In this document: positions 23,367-33,105 of the stretch, one piece after another
Layout: each line of letters starts with the position of its first letter
Position numbering within the stretch: position 1 is the first letter of the stretch
Origin: Symbiotaphrina buchneri
Lineage: Eukaryota; Ascomycota; Symbiotaphrinales; Symbiotaphrinaceae
Length of the DNA stretch: 64,000 nt
Direction of reading: 5' to 3'
NCBI GenBank assembly: GCA_001599915.1
Contig: BCIG01000026.1
Location: 248,001-312,000 of the forward strand
Translations under genes and position numbers: made by a program
The notes under the pieces: generated by a model
The model's database searches: none
Told to the model about the DNA's origin: nothing
The model's input: only the letters and a program-made list of their open reading frames with translations

Positions 23367-26300
23367 ATGATGACATCGATGAGCCCATCGGGCCAGGCAT
23401 CTCCAGAAGATTACGATGACGGAGGGCGGTTGATGCACGAAGAGTCATGGGCCTCCCAACAATCACAGGACGGGATGGAGTGGGCTTCCCCTTCAATCGA
23501 CAGCAACGGTGCGACCTCTCAATTTTCGAAGGTACCCACGCCCATGCAAAAGAGAAGGCGTGTGACGAGAGCATGCGACGAGTGTCGCCGCAAAAAAATC
23601 AAATGCGATGGCAAGCAGCCTTGTACCCACTGCACTGTTTACAGCTATGGTATGTATCCTTGGAATCGATTCGTGACATATTGTCCCATCATAGACGGCT
23701 TACCATCCATAGATTGTACTTACGACCAACCATCGAACCGTAGGAGAAATCCAGCTCCGCAGTATGTGGAAGCACTTGAACAACGTCTTCAGCGAGCCGA
23801 GGCCCTGCTCCGGACGGTGTTGCCAGACGTAGATCTGAATAGCTCGAATCAGGAGAACCTCATCTTACATCGCGCACGTGCGAGCAGCACGTCCGGAGCC
23901 GTAGGCTCGGCTACTACTAACGGAAATACCACAGCAGCCTCGAGGCAGCCTGGGTTGGGCGAGGAGCAAGACAGAGATGCCTTGCTGGAGTCAATGATCG
24001 ATTCCACCGGTCTACTAGACCTCGATGATCAAGGATATTGGGATTATAGGGGGCATTCTTCCGGTCTTTCTTTCATAAGAAAGATGAAGCAACAATTTGG
24101 GGATTTGATGGGCCCTGATCCTCCTCCGAAAACGACACCTTTTGTCAAGACTCGCCCAATGTCCCAGCTCTTGGACTCACCAAAGTCTGCTTCAAATTCT
24201 CCCTATGATACTACCATTCCCTTGTTCACTGATCTTCCCAACAAAGAGGTGGCTAAAGGGCTTTGCGAAAATGCTCTGGACGATGCAGCGGGTCTGTTGA
24301 CATTCATCCACCAGCCTAGTTTCTATGCGCTCTTCAACAGAATGTATGCTGTCAACGCGGAAAATTGGGGGAATGTTGAGCATCGGTTCCTCCCGCTGCT
24401 CTACTCTGTTCTAGCACTCGGCAGCCTGTTTGCCAAGTCAGAACACAGCGAACTTGAGAAGGCAGGATATGAGAATGCTATCGAACAAGGGTATATATCG
24501 CATGCCCACTACCTCCACAATCTATTGACCATCAAAAGGTTCAAATATTTCAGAGCCGCGCGACAGATTATGGACATCACCGACTGTCGTGAGCTAATGT
24601 CACTCCAAGCTGTGGTCTTCATGATCTTGTTTTTACAGTGTTCAGCAAAGCTGAGTACCTGCTACTCTTACATTGGCATTGCACTGAGGTCAGCAATACG
24701 CCTCGGCTTGCATCGATCGATTCCTATGAAATTCAACCCAATCGAATTAGAGACCCGTAAGAGAACCTTTTGGGCGATCAGAAGGATGGACGTGTACGTG
24801 AGCGCATTACTGGGGTTTCCTCAGACCCTTCGAGATGACGACATCGACCAAGAGTTGCCAGCTGAAGTTGACGACGAGTACATCACCGACGCGGGTATCT
24901 TACCCATCCCCGAAGGGAGTATCTCAAAGATTGCAGCGTCGAACAGTCATACTAAGCTTGTGAGGATCCTACGGAAGGTTATCGACTATGTCTACCCCTT
25001 GAAAGGCGGCTCCCAAGGCTCAGCCGGAGCCTCCGATCGATCATACGTCGTAAGCTATGCAAAGATACAGGAGATCGAGAAGGATCTGCAAGAATGGCTG
25101 GATGCGCTGCCCATGGGGCTCAGGCCGGGGGGAGATTCACACCCAGGCTTAGAGAGGTATGTTCAGGAATTCCGCAGCAGCCACCGGCTTTAACTGAGCG
25201 TCGTCTAGATCACAGCACCTGCTCCGGATGTCCTATGCGCACGTACAGTTGCTCTTATACAGACCATTCCTACATTATGTCGCTCAAGGATGTCAGGGAA
25301 GATGCCTTGACAAGAGGTCTTATGCTTGCGCCGCCGCTTGCGTAAGTGTGTCTCGAAACATAATCCATATCACTACGGAAATGAAGAAAAGGGGCTTACT
25401 GATCGGATCATATTGGTTTACTATGTATACGACATTCTTCGCCATCCTAACTCTCGTCTTTTTCATCCTTGAGAATCCCGAGAGTTCAACAAGTCAAGAG
25501 ATCCTGAAAGATGCGAATGAGGGTCGACAAACACTGGCTGCTATGGCAAGGAGGAGCATGGCAGCGGACAGGTGCACAGCCACATTGACAGTTAGTCCCG
25601 CAATTATACAGCCTGTGTGTAGATACTGATTGGAAGTGCAGAACCTATTCAGGCAGCTGCCAGAACATTTCACCAGGGACCACACCAAGTTTTTTTCGGC
25701 ACCAGAGAGGAAACGTCACGCGCGATCGCCGGCACCAGCGACAAATACCGGCTCAGACATCGACAAATCGTATGCGAATGAACCCGTCCCCGTTATGCGA
25801 CGGGCATCGACATTCCCAGCACACATACCCACTTCCACTAACAGGTCTGGGCCCTCGTACGATACGCAGAGCTCACATGGATTACCAAATATTGAGGCTC
25901 TTGCGAGTCGCCCGGCTTACGATTCTATGACGCCTACGGACGCCAGTATGCCAACGCCAGACTCGGCCTTTGCCTCACTTGGTCCACAGAAACAACAGCA
26001 GTTAAATCTTCAAAAGCAGCTATCAGGGGCCGCGTTCCCAGATCTCAGCGCGATGATGTTCCCTTCGGCAGATCCTTTTGCATATCCGAATCAGCCGATG
26101 ACAACATTGGAGAGCAAGCATTATCAGGACGATCCATTCAATGTGTTCGAGGGTATGAACATGGCTAATAACGCTGAGGTCTTCCCCTCAAGCAGCTCGA
26201 CGCCTGGTGCCTCGTACGACACCAATCTGGAAGTGCAACTATTTGGTCCTCTGCCGCCATTCTTGATGCATGGGCAGCAACCAGGGATGGGCATGCCACA

Positions 26301-26478
26301 CCACATGGACCCCGCCAGTGTTGGCGGGATGGCAGGTCAGGGTAGCCACTTCGGAGACAATACCATGACCGCGCCGGCGCCGGGAATGAATCTGGAAGAT
26401 ATCTTTGGGGCTGAGGACTGGAATAGTATGCTTATGGAGCCACGCTACAAGCAGCATTCATACGAGCATCAGGGGTAA
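23367..26478 (+). CDS. Zn2Cys6 transcription factor with fungal-specific regulatory domain
   Basis: Four exons (23367-23649, 23713-25156, 25209-25590, 25642-26478) sum to 2946 nt, 981 residues. The Gal4-type zinc cluster has C70, C73, C80, C86, C89 and C96 with the context [19 protein letters not shown]. The sixth cysteine lies in exon 2, and removal of the 63-nt intron restores TVYSYDCTYDQPS. A short coiled linker (YVEALEQRLQRAEALLRTVL) follows. The regulatory domain reads FNPIELETRKRTFWAIRRMDVYVSALLGFP. The family is nuclear and DNA-binding, and usually controls catabolic or secondary pathways. The C-terminal part is Gln/Pro/Met-rich and likely activating. I recall close unnamed relatives in Aspergillus but cannot assign a named regulator or target. 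The start could be the first or second Met. Confidence 0.92.
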
Positions 26479-27264
26479 AGGTAGTTTTTCCTTCCATTGC
26501 ATATATAGATTGACTCGCTCTTACGGCGTTCTGGTATGGGATCTTGTCATCAAGGCATTCAGGAGATACTGGTGGGGCGCATACTGTGTGGAGAAGGGGG
26601 AGTCTATAGGATTGTCCTTCTGCCGTTGCCAAACAATATAACCCCGATATCTATATTGTCGTCGCTTATACCCTGAAACATTGCCATATGTATTTTACAC
26701 AGATCCGTATTATTTGTACAATGTCGTCCCCAATCTTGGACGCTGGCCGGATTCGAGCCGGTGCAGTCAACGATAACCTCGGTGAGAGATCCCGAAAGCA
26801 CGAATTCTCAAGTGGACTGCGACATGACGTCATAGCCCAGCGAACGCCTGACTTTGGTGGTGGACGCGGGGGAGGTTAATACAATAAATAATTAACGCAT
26901 AGGCAAAGTATACGCAAAATGAAGCGTACTGATTGATCCTCATACCGCAACCGTAACAGGTAAGGCAGGAGAAGGAGAAGGGAATCGGATGTATTGTTGT
27001 CATTAATTATCTTGATTACTACTGGTCGGGATGAGGGGGAACAGTCGTCTTCGATCAACCAAAAGCTGCTGCCTGATGCCTTGATCTGTGTTATCTACAG
27101 CCACTTGCTGCCTGTGGGCTTCCGCCTTCGTTGACCCCCTTAATAGCTGACTCGGGGCTCGTGTTGGTCCTCAATCGTCTGGCATTGTCAACCATACCAG
27201 CACTGCTGGGCTGTAACTTCTCGTTCATCTGTCTAGACCCCCGATACCTACGAAGCTCATCATC
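26479..27264. other. Intergenic region downstream of the Zn2Cys6 gene
   Basis: It separates two plus-strand genes. A segment near 26735-26840 on the minus strand has a weak tRNA-like look, discussed among the rejected items. No coding frame was recognised. Confidence 0.6.
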
Positions 27265-28245
27265 ATGGATTGCGAGAAGGCTGCCTTGATTGGTGAGGCT
27301 CCCGTCTGTCTCCAGCAGGAGACGCTCGATCATTCGCAGCGACGTCAGCAGAAGAGGAGGAGATTCGTCCGAGCGCTGCTATTTGCAGGAGCAGCTTTCA
27401 ATCTCCTGCTTTGCGCTGTGCTTGCCATCAGACATTCCTCCATGCAGCATTATCCGAAGGTCCCAGCCATTGGAGGCTGGATGCACGGCCACCTCCCTTT
27501 TAAGTCGTGGACTTGCTCGGGGAGGAGGACGGTCATAGACTCGCCCACCCATTCCATTGACGGCACTTACGACCTCTACGACCTCCTTTCTCTCCGCAGC
27601 GGCAGTGGCTCTATCTCCGTCTCTGTCAAGCCTCAGCCGGCAGATCCATCCGCCCCGAACAGGCCTGCCGTGTTCTCGGCCTGGAGTGGGAGCGGGAGCA
27701 TTGAGGTTGACTTTGCAGTCTTTCCTGACACCGTTCCCCAGCGGCAGTACCGGACTTTCGTCACCAGTCACTCTGGTTCAATCTCCGGCAGCTATCTGCT
27801 GGGTGCGGAGACCGAACTGAAGAGCCAATCCGGATCCCTTGAGGGCATCACGTTGCAGCCGATTGTTCCCGCTTCTTCTCAAGATAGCAATGCCAGGTCC
27901 GGCCTTCATCTTAGAACCTCTTCGAAGTCCGGCTCGCACGGCCTCAGGATTCTCTCACCGTCGCAATCTTCCTCCGAAGAGAACTCCTCTGTCTGGGTGG
28001 GATTCCAGGCCCAGCACAGCAGCTACTCTGGTGCCCAGCATATAGAGTATCCTGCAGACTGGGAAGGCGAGCTCGTGTTGAAAAGCAGGTCAGGAAGCCT
28101 CAATGTGGTTGGCCAAGGCGTGACCATCATCAAGGACGAGCATGGCATCGTAGGAAGGACGCTTGTCGCCAGAAAGGGTGATGCTGGGAAGGGGAGAATC
28201 TTATGTACGACTGCATCTGGAAGTATCGATGTCCAGATAGGATGA
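27265..28245 (+). CDS. Single-pass membrane protein with repeated SGS motifs
   Basis: One uninterrupted exon of 326 codons. A cytosolic-looking head with a basic run (RRQQKRRRFVR) precedes one hydrophobic segment at about residues 38-56 (ALLFAGAAFNLLLCAVLAI), which suggests a type II membrane protein. The rest is a lumenal or external domain with a recurring Ser-Gly-Ser signature: RSGSGSISV, WSGSGSIEV, SHSGSISGS, SQSGSLEGI, SKSGSHGLR, SYSGAQHIE, SRSGSLNVV and TASGSIDVQ. Repeats are spaced about 20-45 residues apart, each followed by a beta-strand-like stretch. This pattern resembles the DUF4097-type beta-solenoid of bacteria and fungi, by inference. The Ile/Leu after SGS and the start at 27265 are clear. 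No enzyme motif is visible and the function is unknown. Confidence 0.8.
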   Translation: MDCEKAALIGEAPVCLQQETLDHSQRRQQKRRRFVRALLFAGAAFNLLLCAVLAIRHSSMQHYPKVPAIGGWMHGHLPFKSWTCSGRRTVIDSPTHSIDGTYDLYDLLSLRSGSGSISVSVKPQPADPSAPNRPAVFSAWSGSGSIEVDFAVFPDTVPQRQYRTFVTSHSGSISGSYLLGAETELKSQSGSLEGITLQPIVPASSQDSNARSGLHLRTSSKSGSHGLRILSPSQSSSEENSSVWVGFQAQHSSYSGAQHIEYPADWEGELVLKSRSGSLNVVGQGVTIIKDEHGIVGRTLVARKGDAGKGRILCTTASGSIDVQIG

Positions 28246-28373
28246 GTTGAGGATGCAATTTACAGTAGCACTGCACTTTTAAGGCCAAGCATAGGTTATT
28301 GATTTGAACCTGACGTCAGTCATTATTGCATGGGGTATGCCCCTTCATAAATCTGTCTTGATGTAAATCTGCA

Positions 28374-30754
28374 TCACATCGATGATGTCTCTGGAGGATC
28401 TCGGCGCTTGACCTGCTCAGTGTCATTGACCCACTCTTCAATCTTTGCGCAAGTGTCCATTATAAGCCTTTTGTTTGCGTCACTCTTGAAGAAGAGACCG
28501 CAATGCGCACCAACCTCATCCAGGCCCTCCATGTAGACCCGGACCCAGGCCCGGTCTCGCTCCCCATCAACTTTACCCGGAAGCATGCAGAATTTTCGGT
28601 CCTTCATCTGAGCAGGTTCGGCATGCTTTCGAGCCTCCTTCTCTGCCTTTGCTATGAGCTTCTGTTCCCTTTGTTCCGCTTTCAAGAGTTCCTTCATATG
28701 TTTCTCTTGCTCCTTCTTCGCTTCTCTATCATGCTTTTCGTTCGCTTTTTTCATCGCCGCTTCCGTCTTTGCTTGCTCTTTCTCTAGCTTCTGGATTTCC
28801 TTTTCGCGGGACTTCAATGCCTTCTCCCGCTCCTTCACAGCCTTCTCATGGCTCTTCACTGCAGACTTGTACTCTTTCATCAAAGCGTCGTGTTCCTTCT
28901 GCGCAACTTTTCGTTCTTCTTTGGATGCAAAACGATCGCCGTCAAACGGAGGCGGCTCTTCTGGTAGAGGCGGAATCGTATCCTCTGATAGTTTCGATTG
29001 CGGGTTCTCATTAACGTCCAGTTCCTTCGGGACTTCCTGCAGACTCTCTTCTGGCCAACTTTGTTGATGGCTCTCCTCATTGTATACATCATCAGGATAA
29101 GGTTCTGGTTCTGGACTTAGTACAGTCATCTCAACTTCTAGCTCAGACACAGCGTCGTGATATTCGATCTCGAAATCTTCCTCATCAGAAGACTCGTGAT
29201 CCCCGTTTGACAAGGTAGATCTTGCAGAGGGAGTCAGGCCATGGTCCGCCGAGCTTATGGTAGGCTCCGTGGACGGTGCGGGGGAATTATAACCTGCCAA
29301 CGATGATACCTGGCTCCCTGTTGCCTCTTCGCCACCGTCGGTTTCATTGCGCTGACCTTCTTGGCTCTGCTTTGCGGAAGTTTGCTTCCTCGGCCTTCCG
29401 CTACATGCAGTGTAGAAGTTCACAAATCGGACTCTGGGGGTCGGCGGACCAAGACCGGTTATCAAGCTTCTTCTTCGCTCGTCACTGTCTTCAAGCGCTC
29501 TGATCTTAGAGTAGCGGTCTAGCATGGCTGTGTAATCCATCAAGCAAGACCCAAATTCCAAATGGGACTTTATATATCGTTGCATAGCCTGCGTAATACC
29601 CTCTGAGTAATGCTTCGTGACGAAGTGCAGAGCGCTCTCCCATCCAGTCCGCGTAGGAAGGAGTACATCATTCGAAAACGGTGGATTGTAGTTTGGATCG
29701 TCCGTCGGCAGATCCAGGGTGGATTTGGTAGGCTCTGGCAATGACTCCGTGCCTTGCAGGCTTGAAGGTCGCACTTGCAGCTGAGTACTACTATGATTGA
29801 TGATATTGCTTGAATCCCTGGATATGGCAGGAGATAATGATGCCGAAGATTCGGCTAGAAAATCTGTCTGCGACGATTGTGCTGAGATTTCATTTTCCTC
29901 GCCTGGTGGTGCGGGAGCAGGACCGAAGAGACTACTTATACCGCTGGATATAACCCCCGGATGCAGTCCAAGAAAAGGCACATCAAGATTGATTGTACCA
30001 AGTATGTTATGCCGGAACGGGCGTCCCAGAGTGGGCTCTCGAGGCGGCAACAGGGCGACCTCAGCGGACAAGATACCGCCCATACTGTGACCGAGCAGGA
30101 TGACATCCGTGCTGGACGACTCGTGAGGTTCCAACCTGGGATGAAGGCATCAGCGCAGCCCAATCATGGCATGCCTGGTATATGTAAAACCTACCATTTA
30201 CTGAATTCCTCTGTTGCAAACTCAATCGCTCTTCTCGATTTGTATCTCGGATAGATCTTTGTATGGACTATGTGACTAGGGGCGAGCTTGAGAGCCAGAA
30301 GATTATGCACATGTGCCGGGAAGCTCTGGAAGCTCATTTCATTGCCGCAGAAGCCATGGATATAGACCAAGAGCAGAGTTCTTCTCCCGTCCTGCTCGGT
30401 AACGGGGGCCACCAAGGACTGGGTCGATGTTGTCCGAGCATCGTGCGACACCCAGGCGGGCTGCAACCGAGCGGCATTGGCGGAGTCCTCTTCGGAATAT
30501 GGAGGTGGTGGAGGAGGACTTGGCACGAAGGTTGGAGGAGTAGGAGAAATTCCGGATGGTACTGCACCTACCGTTGGTGCTGCCGCAGGTCTTGCTGGCA
30601 GCCGCGGAGGCAGAGGCGGAGGTGGAGGCAAGCGTCGTTCTGGTGCAAACAGAGGTTCAAGAGTGCGGGGCGGCAACGGTGGGGGAGGTCCTCTCGAGAT
30701 AGGCGGAACGGGACTTTTCTGGCCCTCCGGGCGCTTCTCCGCGGCCATAGTCAA
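28374..30754 (-). CDS. Alpha/beta hydrolase (DUF676/PGAP1-like) with proline-rich head and coiled-coil tail
   Basis: Two exons (30754-30195 and 30135-28374, 59-nt intron) sum to 2322 nt, 773 residues. The head is highly Pro-rich (runs such as PPPPLPP and PPPPPPYSEED). The hydrolase core begins RTLLLVYIHGFCGNEMSFQ, with the nucleophile elbow GHSMGG just after the intron, Ser near residue 204. A long Ser/Glu-rich insert follows. The tail has a strongly charged coiled coil (KEREKALKSREKEIQKLEKE) before VGAHCGLFFKSDANKRLIM, where the His could be the catalytic one. The fold is typical of lipase/esterase-like serine hydrolases. The substrate is unknown, and the coiled coil suggests a partner or membrane-associated complex. 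The gene converges on the SGS-repeat gene with 128 nt between stops. ATG 30748 is an alternative start. Confidence 0.85.
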
Positions 30755-33105
30755 TAGTTATCGCTACAGATCCGCAGGTTGGAGAGATGGGAATGTTGTT
30801 GCAGCACTTGGGTCCGCCATGCTATCATTTGCATATCTACTTAGGTACGGAGCGTGTATATCTCTCTACCTATCGGACGACTGTTGGCGAGCGCTTCATT
30901 CGCCTTTCCCAGCAATCATTAAACAAAAAAGACCACGGCCGACCGGATAAGATGCAAAGCCCTTGCTGCATCACAACTCTGACTTTGTGTTGACCGATCA
31001 TGCACAGCATGAAGCTCAATGTAGTGGGCTTAGGTCACTTGCCGTACTCTCCTTTTGGCATGCGTCCGCCTGCAGTTTGTCTACGGTGAGAGGATACGGT
31101 CCAAACCCAAAACGAACGCAGAGTCCGTCAATCTTACAGGTGGTTGCTGCTCACTGATATCCTCGAATCAGGGCCTGGACCATACGATAAGACATGTAGC
31201 GTCTGTCGAACGACTTTTGATCATGAATGTGGTGCGGTCTGTAAACAGTGCAAGAACCAGACAACCACCGTTATCATTGGTTGACCGCCAACGTCATCCT
31301 GCAATCACGTTATGAACGCGAGCTCCGCGTTCCATGGAAGATGGAGGCACGTCAAGAGAAGTTTGACGAACGTGCATTCTTTCCATCCGGGGATCCTCCC
31401 GCGAGAAAATGCAACTTTTACCGCTATCCAGATTGGTGGTGCGTGCGTTCGGCGGGAAGAGAATAAGGTTGGTTAATATTTATTATTACCTTAGGTGCCA
31501 CAAGCCAAGCATTTGTGATGAGCACGGAAGCGTTCCTGTTCCACGCGCAAGCAAGCCAGGGGGTGCACGGCAACGGGTTCGTAGCGGGAACGCGAACCCC
31601 TTGATTCTTTTTGACAGCTTCGACCGTGTCGGCTTGGTATGAGAGACGAGCACCATCCAGCTTTTGAACATAGCTTGCATATCAATCTCCATCTTGAAGA
31701 GAGGAAGAGCTCGTACGAACAGGAAACATTGAGGATGGTAAAAGCCAGGGGTAATGTACTCGCGGGGAGTCTTGAACCTTCGAAACCCTTCAATATTGGT
31801 TCTCGATGCAGGATAATTTCCGGCATGTTCTAAGAATAGCTGCATAGTACTGTACTCGAGTAGGTACCTGAGTGGTACGGTACGGGCGAGTGTGGCAGGA
31901 ATTCTCGAAGGTCAGGGGTCGTTGGGCTAGGCAAGAAGAGCCCTTTTCCCTCCCTCTCCGCTCTGTTTTTCTCCTGAATGTCGGCCGCAAAGTCTCTTCT
32001 TGTCTGCTCTACTCGTACGGAGTACCGGGAGTATGGGTTGGGAGATTGCGAAAGTTTATTTTTCGTATCCTCTCAAGAAGCGTACCTGCCAAGCGACCCC
32101 AATTGGCCAATCAGCACTGGGTTTGCGAGGAACCCCGGTCGTGGAGGCTTTCGCTCTGACCTAAGGTTCGTAGCTACTTTGAGTTACCTTGAGGTAGCTT
32201 TTCCCTCCAAAATGCTTTACATCCACTGCTTGTACGGTACGGGTACGGGTACGGGTACAGGTACAACTGCAGGCCACAGAACACCTTACATTAACTAGGT
32301 ACCTTAAGTACCTTACACAGTATCACCGCACTACTCTCAAGAACTCTTCTTTTGCTTCCTCTCCTCCAAGCCGTTTGAAGTTCGACCTTCGAACAGCCAG
32401 CCCGCCGGCGATTATTCGCTCCTTCCCGTGCCATCCCTTTCTCTCCCGATCGCTGTTGTGCTCTCCTGTGCATCACACTGCCGACAACCTCCACCCATCA
32501 GGACTAATGGGGAGGAGTGGAGGATCCATCGTCTGTTTGTCCGTCTCACTGCAGTGAACCACGAGAACCGACGGTGGCATCAATGTCAAGGCAGAGAACA
32601 AGACTGGCGAACCTACCCTGACAACACCACCACTCTTTGCGAGAGCTCCTCAGGACAGCCCAGAGCGTCCCTCCCTACGGATTACGGTTCGAGCCATCAC
32701 TGAGTGGCTTACAGTCCCCTCATGTCGATCCAGTAGAGGTAAGCACCGATGATCTTCGTCTGGCCTGGCCTTGTCTCGATGCTGGCAAATGTCTGATCAG
32801 TGTACCGTGGATAGCTTCACTTTCGCAAGCCTCGGGCTCGCTCGCTGTCAGCAGTGCTGGCATCCACTCCTTTACACTCCGTGCATTAATCTGACCACTA
32901 TCGACACTCTTTCGCCAAGCAGGAGGCGCCTGCATCCATTGCGTCTGCCGGTCTTTCCTTTTTTCCCGAGCGACCAGACAATCCTGGGTTGCTTGTAGGA
33001 CTTATCAGTCCCGCGGTCGGACCAATTGACCGTCTCATTCGTTGCATATCCTAGTTTTGCTATCTTTTGGGCTTAATATCTTCGTGACGCTTCCTGGTGC
33101 CGTCA
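30755..33105. other. 2.35-kb divergent region upstream of two genes
   Basis: No convincing coding frame. It contains a CGTACGGAGTAC motif at 32014-32025, a short GGTACG tandem repeat at 32231-32266, AAGGTA-type motifs near 32284-32325, and a pyrimidine-rich stretch near 32340-32460 that looks like a fungal promoter or leader for the downstream gene. Confidence 0.55.
32231..32266. repeat. Imperfect (GGTACG)n microsatellite
   Basis: Consecutive GTACGG units (GGTACGGGTACGGGTAC and an imperfect GGTACAGGTAC) form about six units over 36 bp, in a non-coding region upstream of the Ser/Thr-rich protein gene. Confidence 0.8.

Noticed and set aside
26735-26840. tRNA-like segment on the minus strand, with GACGTCATGTC and GGCTCGAATCC reminiscent of a serine tRNA.
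   Set aside because: The acceptor stem has two A/C mismatches and the T stem one, box A does not fit, and no anticodon arm can be folded. At most a decayed tRNA; probably chance.
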